From Myxococcales bacterium (lineage in GTDB: Bacteria > Myxococcota_A > Polyangia > Polyangiales > Polyangiaceae), in contig JAEUKE010000207.1 of NCBI GenBank assembly GCA_016794345.1, forward strand, positions 124,001-188,000: 64,000 nt of DNA, given 5' to 3'. A program made the position numbers and the translations under genes. Positions 42,401 through 51,169 of this stretch are shown piece after piece. Every line of letters begins with the position of its first letter. Position 1 is the stretch's first letter. The notes under the pieces are model-generated. The model saw nothing but the letters and a program-made list of their open reading frames with translations, was not told where the DNA came from and made no database searches.

Positions 42401-45332
42401 CCGGGTCGGCGACGACGACGGCCTCGTTCGGCTCTACGCAAAGTGGCTCGAGCGCAAGCCGCCCGCCACGATCGACCACACGCTCCGCATCGCCCTCGCG
42501 ACGACGCTCGAGAGCTCGAGCCCGACGCAAGCCATCGAGGTGCTCGAAGCGCTCGTCGGCGTCGTCCCCACCAACATCCCCGCGCTGCGCCGGCTCGAGC
42601 ATCTGCACCGCGCGCGGCGGAGCTACCAGCCGCTGTCCAGCACGCTCTACGCGGAGGCGAACGTCGTCTCGTCCAAGCTCGCGCGGGCTGGCGCCCTCTG
42701 GGAGATCGTCACGCTCGAGGAGCGGCTCGGCGCGAGCGTCACGCTCGACGCGCTCTCGCGCATCGTGCGTGAGTTTCCGTCGGACGTCGGCGCGCTCGAC
42801 ACCATCATCCGCGTGGCGAGCCGCCTCGTCTCCAACGTCGGTGTCCCCCACCCGGCCCTCCTGGCGGCGCGCTCGCAGCTCGTCGCCGCGATCCGTGCCC
42901 GGCGCGACCTGACGCTCGACCCCGTCGCGCGGGCGGCCTACCAGCTCGAGGAGGCCATCTTGCTCGAGTCGGCCGAGGTCGAGCCGGACGCGCGCGGCGC
43001 GCTCGACGCCTACCGCGAGGCGCTCGGGTTGTGGCCCGACAGCATGCTCGCCGCCCGGGGCGTGGAGCGCCTGGCGGAGGCGCTCGGGGATCACCAGGCG
43101 CTCATCGCCAGCCAGCTCGCGCTCTCCAAGCTCGTGGACGGCGCGGTGGCCAAGGCCGGGCACCTGGTCCGCGCCGCCGATCTCACCGCGAAACACGCGC
43201 GCGACGATCGCACCGCGCTCGAGCTCTTCGAGGTCGCGCTCTCGACCGATCCGTCCAATCGGGACGCGGCGCGTGCGCTCGCGCAGATGCTCGCGAACGA
43301 CCCGAAGCGTCTGCTCGAGCAGCTCCGCCCGGCGATGGAGCAGGCCACAGCGAAGGAGCAGGTGGTGTTGCTCGGTACGGAGATCGGCAACGCCTACCTG
43401 AAGCTCGCCCAGCAGGAAGGCGAGGCGGCGCGCATCGACTACGCGCCCGGCATCCAGGCGGTCCGCCGGGTGCTCACCCAGAACACCAACGACGTGTCCA
43501 CGCTGTTCCTCTTGTCTCGGCTCTACGGCGCGCAGAAGGCCTGGGGCGAGGCGCGCGAGACGCTGCAACACATCGCCGAGATCGCCGGCAACACCGACGT
43601 CAAGACGCGGCAGCGCGCCCTGTTCTCCCTGGCCGATCTCTACGAAGGCCCCATCGGGGATCTCAAGCTCGCCGAGTCCACCCTCGTGAGCGTCCTGTCG
43701 ACGGAGCCTTCGAACAAGACGGCGCTCGAGCGGCTCTATTCGATCGGCGCGAAGTCGGGCGACAAGAAGCTCGCGCGGTCCAGCCTCGAGCGGCTGGCGG
43801 AGTTCGAGACCGATCTCTCGCAGCGCACGGAGTACCAGCTCCGCGTGGCCGAGGTCTGCCGCGAGGCGAACGACGGCGCCGGCATGCTGCGCGCGCTCTC
43901 GGACGCCGTCGTCTCGCTCCCCACGGATCTCCGCGCCTGGACGCTCCTCTCGCGCCTCTACCGCGCGGACACACAGGAGGGCGCCGCGGGCCTCGCGCAC
44001 GCCATCGAGCAGATCGTCGAGATGGCCAAGGCGCGTCGGCGCCCCGTCGAGACGCGGTGGCTGGTCACGCTGGGCCTGCTCCAGGTGAACATGCTCAAGC
44101 GCCACACCGACGGCCTCGCCAACCTGCACGCCGCGGTCTCCGCGAGCGCGACCGGCGGCACGGCGCACCCCGAGGTCCGCGCCGCACTCGGGTCGGGCCT
44201 CCTCTCCGCAGGCCGCAACAAGGAGGCCATCCAGCTCCTTCGCGAGCTCGTCACCTCCGACGCCGAGACGTTGCTCAGGCTCGCCGAGCCGAGCGCGTTC
44301 AGCACCGTCCGCACCGCCACCGTCGCCGCGACCGGCACCGTGCTCGGCGCCTGCCTCTCGTGCCTCGACGCCGCGCTCGGGACCGAAGGGCGGCCCGAGG
44401 AGCGCCTCGCCGTGGAAGAGGTGCGCGCCGCCCTCGGCGAGCTGCCGAGCGACAGGCTTGGCAAGCTCCGGTCGCGGAGGCTGGAGCCGGAGATCCCCTT
44501 CGGCGGCGCCCTCGCCGGCAGCGAGCTCGTCCACACGCTGGTGCCCGAGGCGCGCTCACCGCTCATCGATATCGCCGTCGCCATCCAACCCATCGCCGCG
44601 AAGGCGCTGCGCTTCGAGCTCGGGGCGCTGGGCATCGGCTCGCGCGAGCGCATCGGTCCTCGCGACGGTCACCCCACGCGCCACTACGCCGACAAGATCG
44701 CCCGCTGCCTGGGGATCGAGGCGTTCGAGCTCTACCTCACTCCGTCCTGGAACGGCGCCATCCGCGTCTACCCCGGCGATCCGCCCGCGCTCGTCGGTCC
44801 GCTGCTCCTGGCGGAGCTCTCGGAGTCGGAGCAGATGTTCGCGCTCGGCCGCCTGCTCATGCGCGCGGCGCTAGGCGTCACCTGGCTCGACGAGGTCTCG
44901 ACCGAAGTCGCCGATGCGCTCCTGCTGAGCGCCGTGCGGTGTGTCATCCCGCAGTTCGGAGCCGGGGAGATCTCGGCCCAACGAGAGCAGGCCACGCAGG
45001 CGCTCCTGCCCGCCATGCAGCGAGCCATCGGCCGGCGTCAGCGCCGCGCGCTCGAAGACCTCGCGCCCGCCCTCACGTCCGCGTGGGACTTCCGCGCCTT
45101 CTCCATCGGCGTGAGGCGGAGCGAGTACCGGACGGCCTACGTCCTCTCCGGCGACCTGCTCGGCAGCCTGGATTACCTGAAGCGATTCGACGCCGACATC
45201 GGCAGGGCCACGGACAACCCGCGCGTGTTCCTGCAGCACCCCGTGACGAACGAGCTCATCCGCTATGCGCTCTCGGCGGAGGGCTACACGGAGAGGCGGC
45301 GCGTGGGCACCGTCTGGGCGCTGCCGGGCTGA
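39483..45332 (+). CDS. Giant TPR-repeat protein, function unknown
   Basis: 1949 residues from GTG 39483. About 200 residues of Pro/Ala/Glu-rich disorder come first, then a very long run of TPR-like helical pairs (about 230-1650), recognisable by repeated A..A.. patterns (e.g. EKARAAYREALRFTSRHPAALRGLE). The last 300 residues form a non-repeat domain (YADKIARCLGIEAFELYLTPS, ELSESEQMFALGRLLMRAALG) that I could not assign; no HExxH is present. No signal peptide, so probably cytoplasmic. It sits between a PP2C phosphatase and a convergent Ser/Thr kinase, fitting a scaffold in phospho-signalling (inference). Confidence 0.78.
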   Translation: MAEDKDRPSSPTAEPAAEEGKKARTLHGHRPLADAQQPVPPPAPSPAPSPRPLGPPPRLRPPRVGGWAAPGTPPAPGAPTAPGGTVKPPIVRSKTPPPLQRVSPVPAASPPQRTVLYGTKVEEQTQVEAPKEEEPVELEETSEAELLEEDWDRPTETRAEAEKEEKTEPNKRERQPRAAVEPARSARPQSVSPGAYTMTSEPQFAGAAAGASEAPPPPSSKEAASPLERELVARADRIKQDDPIGAARARVEAGLVSEWMLADRDQARGHYAAARTLVRTLQPALTRIRRIGSAQTALSGSSGAAGEVLAVLEDELAIAETDELRADLHAAKARAFESQGNLEKARAAYREALRFTSRHPAALRGLETTLRRELADDGKPLYGELASHLVTLSESFAPDGTDGDAALAAWICVERAELAERHMKDAAAAHEALKRGVALAPGPGPVRSALVRHLSKHDRDNGLAEALRIEAERESDPDRAARLLYASARITLDRLGARGDGMAALVRADQRASQGSPVQARILAELLSQLEIDGDHAKIVEVRVKRLGLLVRPEAIAFEYLRLAEAYGRLGRADLAADAAARALTQDPASVTARSTLDLALQRLGRHAERVATWLREANGSAPTSARVRAFLRAADIANRHLGRRDQAIDALRAAALLDPGHGEIFDSLSALLAAPPQTEEAGIKNAGERVDLYYQAAERETDGERKLALLEKVAAIYEDELGRADLAIDVAEKMLAVDSKRRSAILILERNARRAGDHARLTKALLDEAASATDAALKARLFLEAALVADQEGDHDRALALMDRAIAARVGNVEAMRARVELLKRMNRFDEARKTLASLVEHEPEAAFETWLEIADLDESFRKAPIDAVEAYRAAHKARPEHPLPSLAMIRLLRTTKSYKRLVSELKLLAKSEHVLTSLSQLHLMAAEVEECCLGDDDAALKSLEAADEALGKAPDPAWDAAILESTERILFRVGDDDGLVRLYAKWLERKPPATIDHTLRIALATTLESSSPTQAIEVLEALVGVVPTNIPALRRLEHLHRARRSYQPLSSTLYAEANVVSSKLARAGALWEIVTLEERLGASVTLDALSRIVREFPSDVGALDTIIRVASRLVSNVGVPHPALLAARSQLVAAIRARRDLTLDPVARAAYQLEEAILLESAEVEPDARGALDAYREALGLWPDSMLAARGVERLAEALGDHQALIASQLALSKLVDGAVAKAGHLVRAADLTAKHARDDRTALELFEVALSTDPSNRDAARALAQMLANDPKRLLEQLRPAMEQATAKEQVVLLGTEIGNAYLKLAQQEGEAARIDYAPGIQAVRRVLTQNTNDVSTLFLLSRLYGAQKAWGEARETLQHIAEIAGNTDVKTRQRALFSLADLYEGPIGDLKLAESTLVSVLSTEPSNKTALERLYSIGAKSGDKKLARSSLERLAEFETDLSQRTEYQLRVAEVCREANDGAGMLRALSDAVVSLPTDLRAWTLLSRLYRADTQEGAAGLAHAIEQIVEMAKARRRPVETRWLVTLGLLQVNMLKRHTDGLANLHAAVSASATGGTAHPEVRAALGSGLLSAGRNKEAIQLLRELVTSDAETLLRLAEPSAFSTVRTATVAATGTVLGACLSCLDAALGTEGRPEERLAVEEVRAALGELPSDRLGKLRSRRLEPEIPFGGALAGSELVHTLVPEARSPLIDIAVAIQPIAAKALRFELGALGIGSRERIGPRDGHPTRHYADKIARCLGIEAFELYLTPSWNGAIRVYPGDPPALVGPLLLAELSESEQMFALGRLLMRAALGVTWLDEVSTEVADALLLSAVRCVIPQFGAGEISAQREQATQALLPAMQRAIGRRQRRALEDLAPALTSAWDFRAFSIGVRRSEYRTAYVLSGDLLGSLDYLKRFDADIGRATDNPRVFLQHPVTNELIRYALSAEGYTERRRVGTVWALPG

Positions 45333-45336
45333 CGCC

Positions 45337-47103
45337 TCACTTCGTCGGTCGGCCCGGCGTGGGGCGCTTGGGCTTTCCGATCGGCGCGGGCTCGAAGGCG
45401 GAGCCGGGCGTGGCGGGGCGCGTCGGAGAGCCGCTCTTCGACGTGGCCGCCGGCTTGGCAGGCGCGGGCTCCGAGGGAAGCGGCGAAGGCGGCGCGGGCT
45501 CCTCGCGGTCCTCCTTCGCCTCCTTGTCCGCCTTCTCCTCCCGGTTCTTCTCCGGCTCCTCGGTGGGAGCGGCAGGAGGCGTCGCCGCCGGCGGCGCAGC
45601 CTCGGTCGTCGCCGCAGGCTTGGGCTCTTCCGTCTTCTTCTTTCTCTTCACCGGCTCGTCGTCGCGCTCGTCCGCCTCGGCGACCGCCGCGCCGGAAGAA
45701 GATGACGAGCTCGTCATGTAAAACGCGCCCACGACGAGCGCGCCGAGGCCGACGATCGCCGCGATCCCGATCACCACGCCCATCCCACCCGTTTTCTTGG
45801 GAAGGATCGGCGCCGGGGTCGCGAACCCCTGAGGCGTCACGGGCGCGGCGCTCACGTACGCCGAGCTGACCGGTCCCGACACGGGCGGTCCACCGAGCTG
45901 GGAAGGTGGCGGTGTCCACGCGCTCGGAGGATGTGGGGTCGCCATCGAGCTCGGCGGCGCCGCCATCGAAGTTGGCGCGGGCGCGAAGCCGGCGGCCACG
46001 CTCGCGACAGGCGTCATGAGCGACCCGGGCGGAGGGGTGGGCGTGCGGAGCGCCACCGTGCCCCCGACGCGCGGCCGCACGGATTGCGGCGCGATCGCCG
46101 GACCGGGAATCGCCGGCTCCGCGCGCGTCGGGTCGGTCGCGGCGGCGAGGTCCAGCGCCGGTCCCCGCGGCGCGGAGAGCTGATCCCCGAAGACCGTGGC
46201 CTTGTCCGCGACCTGCTCGCGCGCGAGCGCAAAAGGCGGGAGCTCGCCGGTGATGAGCGCGCGGACGTCCCCCTGCATCGTGAGCGCGTTGGGGTACCGC
46301 TGCTCTCGGTCGAACGCGAGCGCACGATCCACGACCAGCGCGAGGCCGCGATCGACGTCGGGAGCCACGCTCGCGATCGGCGGCGCAGGATCTCGGCCCA
46401 TCTTCACGAGCAGCTCCGCTTCGCTCGCCGCCTCGTGGATACGTCGCTTCGCGAGCAGCCGGAACATCGTCGCGCCCACCGCGAACACGTCGGTGCGCGC
46501 GTCCACCTCTTCCCCGCGGACCTGCTCCGGCGCCATGTAGGCGGTGGTCCCGAGGCGCGCGCCGTGTTTGGTGAGCGCGGGCCCGGAGGTGATCCGAGCG
46601 ATGCCGAAGTCGAGCACCTTCAGCTTGCCGTCCGTGGTAACGAAGAGGTTGTCCAGCTTGATGTCGCGGTGAACGATGCCCTGCGCATGGGCGGCGGCGA
46701 GGACGTCGAGCAGCGAGTCGACATGGCCGAGCATCTCTTCCCGCGGCAGCCCTCCGAAGCGACCGGCCCGCTCGGCCAGGTTCTCCCCCTCGAGCAGCTC
46801 CATGACAAGGAACGGACAGCCGTCCTCCGAGGCGTCGATGTCCCGGATCTCCACCGCGCCCGGGTGGGCGAACCGGTTCACGGCCTGCGCTTCCTGCTCG
46901 AAGCGCGCGCGCAGCTCCTTCGAGCGAGCGATCTCGGGGTGGAGGATCTTGATGGCCTCGCGGCGCCCGATCTTGTGGTGGGCCACGTAGACCGCCGCCA
47001 TGCCGCCGACGCCGAGCAGCTTCTCGAGCGTCCACTTTCCGTTCAGCACTCGGCCGATGCGCGACTCACACGCGGCCTGAAGCGAGGGCTCGCCCAAGGT
47101 CAT
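45337..47103 (-). CDS. Hanks-type Ser/Thr protein kinase (STK1)
   Basis: About 588 residues from ATG 47103. Kinase domain (about 20-285) with G-loop GVGGMAAVY, Lys in REAIKIL, catalytic HRDIKLDN, DFG as VLDFGIARI and APE as YMAPEQV. After the kinase come a Pro-rich segment, one TM (VVIGIAAIVGLGALVVGAFY) and an acidic/basic low-complexity extracytoplasmic tail. Its 3' end is 4 bases from the convergent TPR gene stop. The two need not share a transcript, but antisense overlap at the ends is possible. Confidence 0.94.
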   Translation of the reverse strand: MTLGEPSLQAACESRIGRVLNGKWTLEKLLGVGGMAAVYVAHHKIGRREAIKILHPEIARSKELRARFEQEAQAVNRFAHPGAVEIRDIDASEDGCPFLVMELLEGENLAERAGRFGGLPREEMLGHVDSLLDVLAAAHAQGIVHRDIKLDNLFVTTDGKLKVLDFGIARITSGPALTKHGARLGTTAYMAPEQVRGEEVDARTDVFAVGATMFRLLAKRRIHEAASEAELLVKMGRDPAPPIASVAPDVDRGLALVVDRALAFDREQRYPNALTMQGDVRALITGELPPFALAREQVADKATVFGDQLSAPRGPALDLAAATDPTRAEPAIPGPAIAPQSVRPRVGGTVALRTPTPPPGSLMTPVASVAAGFAPAPTSMAAPPSSMATPHPPSAWTPPPSQLGGPPVSGPVSSAYVSAAPVTPQGFATPAPILPKKTGGMGVVIGIAAIVGLGALVVGAFYMTSSSSSSGAAVAEADERDDEPVKRKKKTEEPKPAATTEAAPPAATPPAAPTEEPEKNREEKADKEAKEDREEPAPPSPLPSEPAPAKPAATSKSGSPTRPATPGSAFEPAPIGKPKRPTPGRPTK

Positions 47104-47183
47104 GACGTTACCAGAGACGAGGGAAGCAAGGAGCATCGCCCACCGGGGTAGCCAGAAGGTCGATTCACTCCTACGTTTCGTGC

Positions 47184-48119
47184 ATGAGCGCGCTTCCCGA
47201 CGACCTCGAGGCGGCCATCGCCGACCTCAAGAAACAGAAGAACGCGGTTCTTCTGGCGCACTACTACCAGGACGCCGACATCCAGGACGTGGCGGATTAC
47301 CTAGGAGATTCACTGCAGTTGGCGCAGGCGGCCAAGAAGACCGAGGCGGCGGTCATCTGCTTCGCCGGGGTCCACTTCATGGCCGAGACAGCGAAGATCC
47401 TGAACCCCGACCGCGTCGTAATCGTGCCCGACCTGGAGGCAGGCTGCTCCCTGGCGGACGGCTGCCCGGGTGACCGGTTCAGCGCCTGGCGCGCCCAACA
47501 CCCCGACGCCGTCTCGGTCTCGTACATCAACTGCTCGGCCGAGGTGAAGGCCGCGAGCGACTACATCTGCACGTCGTCGAACGCCGAGAAGATCATCCGG
47601 GCCATCCCGGAGGACAAAGAGATCCTCTTCGCGCCCGACAAGAACCTCGGCCGGTACCTCATGCAGAAGACCGGCCGCAAGATGCGGCTCTGGCAAGGGA
47701 GCTGCGTCGTCCACGAGACCTTCAGCGAGCGCCGCCTCGTGGGGCTCCGCGAGCGCTACCCCGACGCGAAGATCATCGCGCACCCCGAGTGTGAGGAGCC
47801 CATCCTCAAGATGGCGGAGTTCGTCGGCTCCACCACCGCGCTCCTCAAGTTCACGATCTCGGACCCGGGCAAACAATACATCGTGATGACGGAGGACGGC
47901 ATCCTCCACCAGATGCGCAAGGCCTCGCCCGACAAGGAGTTCATCTCCGGGCCGCCGCAGCAGAACAGCTGTGCCTGCAACGAGTGCCCCTTCATGAAGA
48001 AGAACACCATGGAGAAGGTCTACCTCGCGCTGCGCGACCTCGAGCCGCGCATCGAGATGGATCCGGTCCTGCGCGAGCGCGCGCGAGTCCCGATCGATCG
48101 CATGCTCGCCCTCAGCTGA
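47184..48119 (+). CDS. nadA: Quinolinate synthase NadA
   Basis: Makes quinolinate from iminoaspartate and dihydroxyacetone phosphate using a [4Fe-4S] cluster in NAD synthesis. The 311 residues have the [19 protein letters not shown] start, the cluster Cys motifs ([12 protein letters not shown], and the terminal [10 protein letters not shown]) and NCSAEVKA. No nadB or nadC lies alongside. Divergent from STK1. Confidence 0.97.
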   Translation: MSALPDDLEAAIADLKKQKNAVLLAHYYQDADIQDVADYLGDSLQLAQAAKKTEAAVICFAGVHFMAETAKILNPDRVVIVPDLEAGCSLADGCPGDRFSAWRAQHPDAVSVSYINCSAEVKAASDYICTSSNAEKIIRAIPEDKEILFAPDKNLGRYLMQKTGRKMRLWQGSCVVHETFSERRLVGLRERYPDAKIIAHPECEEPILKMAEFVGSTTALLKFTISDPGKQYIVMTEDGILHQMRKASPDKEFISGPPQQNSCACNECPFMKKNTMEKVYLALRDLEPRIEMDPVLRERARVPIDRMLALS

Positions 48120-48124
48120 CCTCG

Positions 48125-48165
48125 TCTCCCCCCTCGCGAGCGAGGGGGGTTGGGGGGTGAAAAGT
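48125..48165. repeat. C/G-run palindromic repeat
   Basis: TCTCCCCCCTCGC-GA-GCGAGGGGGG followed by TTGGGGGGTGAAAA, with the outer arm retained. Intergenic, between the convergent nadA and STK2 genes. Confidence 0.75.
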
Positions 48166-48214
48166 GCAGAAGATCAAGTCGTGCGAAGGACCGGCTCGCC
48201 CGTTCCTCGATGCG

Positions 48215-50029
48215 TCACTGCCAGAGCATGCGGCCGGTCTGCAGGTAGTGGATCACCGCCGCTGCCACCGCGAACCCCACCACCGCAAACGCGAGCACGC
48301 CGAGGATCATCCCCAGCCGGCCGCCCGAGGCTCGCCCCTCCGGAGCGGCGGGGATCTGCCGTCCCGGCTGCGTGGTCGCGGTCGACGACTTCTCTCGCCG
48401 GTACACGGTCGTCAGATCGGCCTCCCCTTGCCCTGCGGTGGGCGCGCCTGGCGACATCTGCGGCGACACGCCCGACACCGGCCGGCCGGCGGCCGGCCGA
48501 GGCGCTGGCGGACCAGGGTTCGGTGTCGCGCGGAGCGCGTGCGACATGAGCTGCGTCCCGCCCTGGTCGGGGTTGTCGTCGTGGACGCGCGGGATCCCGC
48601 CCGATGACTGTCTTGTCAGCATCGAGCCGACCTGCGCCTGCAGCGCGACCTGGCGCAGAGGCATCGCCACGGTGGCCGCTTGATCGGCGCCGCCTTCGCT
48701 CGTCGTGTCCGCCGAGACGACCGGCACGCTGATCCCCTTGCCTCGCGGGTAGGCGCCCGACTGCGGGACCGGGGTCGGCTGGGCGGGGAGCGCGACTGTG
48801 CCGCCGAAGTTCTTCACCTGCTGCGCGCTCGCCGGTGCGCTGTACGCGCCGCCGGGCGGAGGAGTCGGGTTGCGCGGATCGGCCAGCATGACGGTCGCGC
48901 CCGGGCGAATCACCTGCCCGCTGTTGACCGGCGCCGGCGCAGGCTGGGCGTAAGCGGCTGCGCCCGCATATTGGGGCGCGACGTAGGCTTGAGGCCCGGG
49001 CGTCATGCGGCGGGCAGGATCGGGCTGCTGGGCGTAAGGCCCGCCGTGCGCGCCGGAGGGCATGACGAACCCAGGAGCCGGCTGCCCCGACGGTTGCTGT
49101 GGCTGCGCGACCTGCTGCGGGGCCTGAGGCGCCGGCGACGGCGCTTGCGCCGCGGACGATCGGGTAACCGCCGTCGCGCCTCGCAGCTCTCGCCAGGCCT
49201 CGAGAGCCTCCTGTCCGGACTGGTACCGATCGTCCGGGTTGCGGGCGAGGGACTTTCGCAGGAAGGCCTCGAGGCGCGGATCGATCGTGCCGTCGAGCAC
49301 GCTCGCGAGAGACCGCGGCTCGCTCTTCGTCTTGAGGTCGACCATCTGCAGGATGTTCTTCGCCGCGTACGGCAGCTGCCCCGAGAGCGCCTGGTAGATG
49401 AGCGTGGCGCAGGCGTAGATGTCCGCCCTGTGATCGACCGTCTTCGCCTTGCCGATCTGCTCGGGGGGCATGAAGGAGAACGTGCCGAGGCTCTGCCCCA
49501 TCTCGGTGAGGGTGTCGCCGCCGACCTCCTTCGGGAGCTTGGAGATGCCGAAGTCGAGGATCTTCACGCGCGTCGTGCCGTCGTTCGCGCGCTGCAAGAA
49601 CACGTTCGACGGCTTCAGATCGCGGTGGATCACGCCCGCCTTGTGCGCGTCCGAGAGGCCCATCCACACCTGCTCGACGATGGGGAAGAGCTCGTCGAAC
49701 GTCATCGGGCCGGTCCGCTTGAGCCGATCGATGAGGCTCTCGCCTTCGAGCAGCTCGAAGACGATGACGATGCCGTGCTCCGCGTCCTCCTCGACGTCGA
49801 GCACCTGCGTCACGTAGTCGCTGTTGATGGCGCCGGCGGCGCGCGCCTCGCGGCGGAACCGGGCGACGGCCGAGCTCTTCTGCTTCGAGTCGGCGCGCAG
49901 CACCTTGACGGCGACCGTTCGCCCGGTGCGGATGTTCTCCGCCGCGAACACCTCACCCATGCCGCCGCGGCCCAGCTGACGCTGGATCCGATAGCGCTGT
50001 GCGAGGACGACTCCGGACTCGAGCTCCAA
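48215..50029 (-). CDS. Hanks-type Ser/Thr protein kinase (STK2)
   Basis: 604 residues from TTG 50029 (AGAGG 5 bases upstream). The kinase domain (about 10-280) has G-loop GRGGMGEVF, VAVKVL, HRDLKPSN, DFGISK and a PPE in the activation-segment end. It carries a long Pro/Gln-rich linker with several VPQSG/SAPASAQ-type low-complexity stretches and one C-terminal TM (LGVLAFAVVGFAVAAAVI) near residue 580. It starts 8 bases after the TPR/PEGA-like gene. Confidence 0.93.
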   Translation of the reverse strand: MELESGVVLAQRYRIQRQLGRGGMGEVFAAENIRTGRTVAVKVLRADSKQKSSAVARFRREARAAGAINSDYVTQVLDVEEDAEHGIVIVFELLEGESLIDRLKRTGPMTFDELFPIVEQVWMGLSDAHKAGVIHRDLKPSNVFLQRANDGTTRVKILDFGISKLPKEVGGDTLTEMGQSLGTFSFMPPEQIGKAKTVDHRADIYACATLIYQALSGQLPYAAKNILQMVDLKTKSEPRSLASVLDGTIDPRLEAFLRKSLARNPDDRYQSGQEALEAWRELRGATAVTRSSAAQAPSPAPQAPQQVAQPQQPSGQPAPGFVMPSGAHGGPYAQQPDPARRMTPGPQAYVAPQYAGAAAYAQPAPAPVNSGQVIRPGATVMLADPRNPTPPPGGAYSAPASAQQVKNFGGTVALPAQPTPVPQSGAYPRGKGISVPVVSADTTSEGGADQAATVAMPLRQVALQAQVGSMLTRQSSGGIPRVHDDNPDQGGTQLMSHALRATPNPGPPAPRPAAGRPVSGVSPQMSPGAPTAGQGEADLTTVYRREKSSTATTQPGRQIPAAPEGRASGGRLGMILGVLAFAVVGFAVAAAVIHYLQTGRMLWQ

Positions 50030-50037
50030 CCGTTCCT

Positions 50038-51087
50038 CTAGAAGGTGCCGGAGAGGGTTACGCCGCCTGCGCCGGGGCCCACGGCGGGCACCACCAGGAT
50101 GGCCGTGTCCTGGGTGACCGGAACCTCGGGGCGGGTGAAGTAGAGGATGAGCGTCGTGCCGAGCGATGCGGCGGTGACGCCGAGCATCACGTCCGCCACG
50201 ACGTTCTTCGTCGTGACGTCGCTCCGCAGGTCCTCGAGCTCGGCGCGCGGCGCGTTGCCGTTCTTGTCGTCGTACTCGGACTTGGCCGCGGCCGAGAGCC
50301 CCATGAAAGTCCCCCACACACCGGCGGAGGCGATCGTCACGCCGGTCATGATCCAGACGTAGACGGGCACGGGGCGCTCCACCTCGGGCGCCTTGTCGGG
50401 ACCGGGCCCCGGACCAGGACCGGGACCAGGGCCGGGCGCCGTCACGGGCCCCGGCTTGAACTCGAGCAGCTTGTTGTATTTGCCGCCGTTCTGGATCTCT
50501 GTCTGCCAGGTGATGTCGGGGAAGCCCTCGGCGGTCGCGGTGAAGCTGTATTGACCCGGGTGGATCCCGAGCGTGGAGCCCTCGAGCGTGACCACGTAGC
50601 GGTTGGTCACCGGGAGCCCTTGTGAGGGCTGACGAACGGCCACCACGCGCGTGTTGGGGCGGTTGGTCCGGATCGTCAGCTCCGCGACCGCGCTCTTGAG
50701 CGCCGTGAGGTCGCGTTCGATCTGGGCCTTGTCCGCGGCCTCGATCTGCGTCCCGCCGAGCCGGAGCACCTCGTCGTAGTGTTTGATTGCGTCGCCGTCG
50801 CGCTCGAGCTCCAGCTCGCAGATCGCCATGGCGCGCAGGGCCTTCCACGAGCCGGAGAGCTCGTAGGCCTTGGAGAACTCGCGCAGAGCCTCCTCGCACT
50901 TGTGACCGGCCGGGTCGTTGTAGAACGCGCTCCCTGCCGCCATGTGCTGCTTGGCCTCCTCGAGCTTCTTGGGATCCGGCTGGCCTTGAGCGTAGGCCGA
51001 GGGCACGGAGTAGCAGAACGAGGTGGTGAAGAACGTCACCACCCCGATGAGGAGGAGCGCACACCACGACGCAGACGCGCGGACCAT
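50038..51087 (-). CDS. TPR-like / PEGA-type membrane-associated protein
   Basis: About 349 residues from ATG 51087. N-terminal hydrophobic segment (CALLLIGVVTFFTTSFC), then TPR-like helices (about 40-110), a PEGA-like beta part (NRYVVTLEGSTLGIHPGQYSFTATAEGFP), a GPGPGPGP run and two further hydrophobic segments (VWIMTGVTIASAGVWGTFMG and AASLGTTLILYF). Its stop is 8 bases from the STK2 TTG, so it is likely co-expressed with the kinase and may localise or regulate it. Confidence 0.75.
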   Translation of the reverse strand: MVRASASWCALLLIGVVTFFTTSFCYSVPSAYAQGQPDPKKLEEAKQHMAAGSAFYNDPAGHKCEEALREFSKAYELSGSWKALRAMAICELELERDGDAIKHYDEVLRLGGTQIEAADKAQIERDLTALKSAVAELTIRTNRPNTRVVAVRQPSQGLPVTNRYVVTLEGSTLGIHPGQYSFTATAEGFPDITWQTEIQNGGKYNKLLEFKPGPVTAPGPGPGPGPGPGPDKAPEVERPVPVYVWIMTGVTIASAGVWGTFMGLSAAAKSEYDDKNGNAPRAELEDLRSDVTTKNVVADVMLGVTAASLGTTLILYFTRPEVPVTQDTAILVVPAVGPGAGGVTLSGTF

Positions 51088-51169
51088 CCCGCGGAGAGTA
51101 TCCCCGACGCCGGGGGAGGGAAAGGACACGTTGACCTTTCCCTCGGCACGGCCTCCGGGCCGTGTGCGC

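Noticed and set aside
40383-44534. Open frame of over 1300 codons antisense to the giant TPR gene
   Set aside because: Codons are rich in Arg/Leu/Val/Glu from the mirror of a high-GC gene. It has no motif, and the plus-strand TPR product is clearly coherent.
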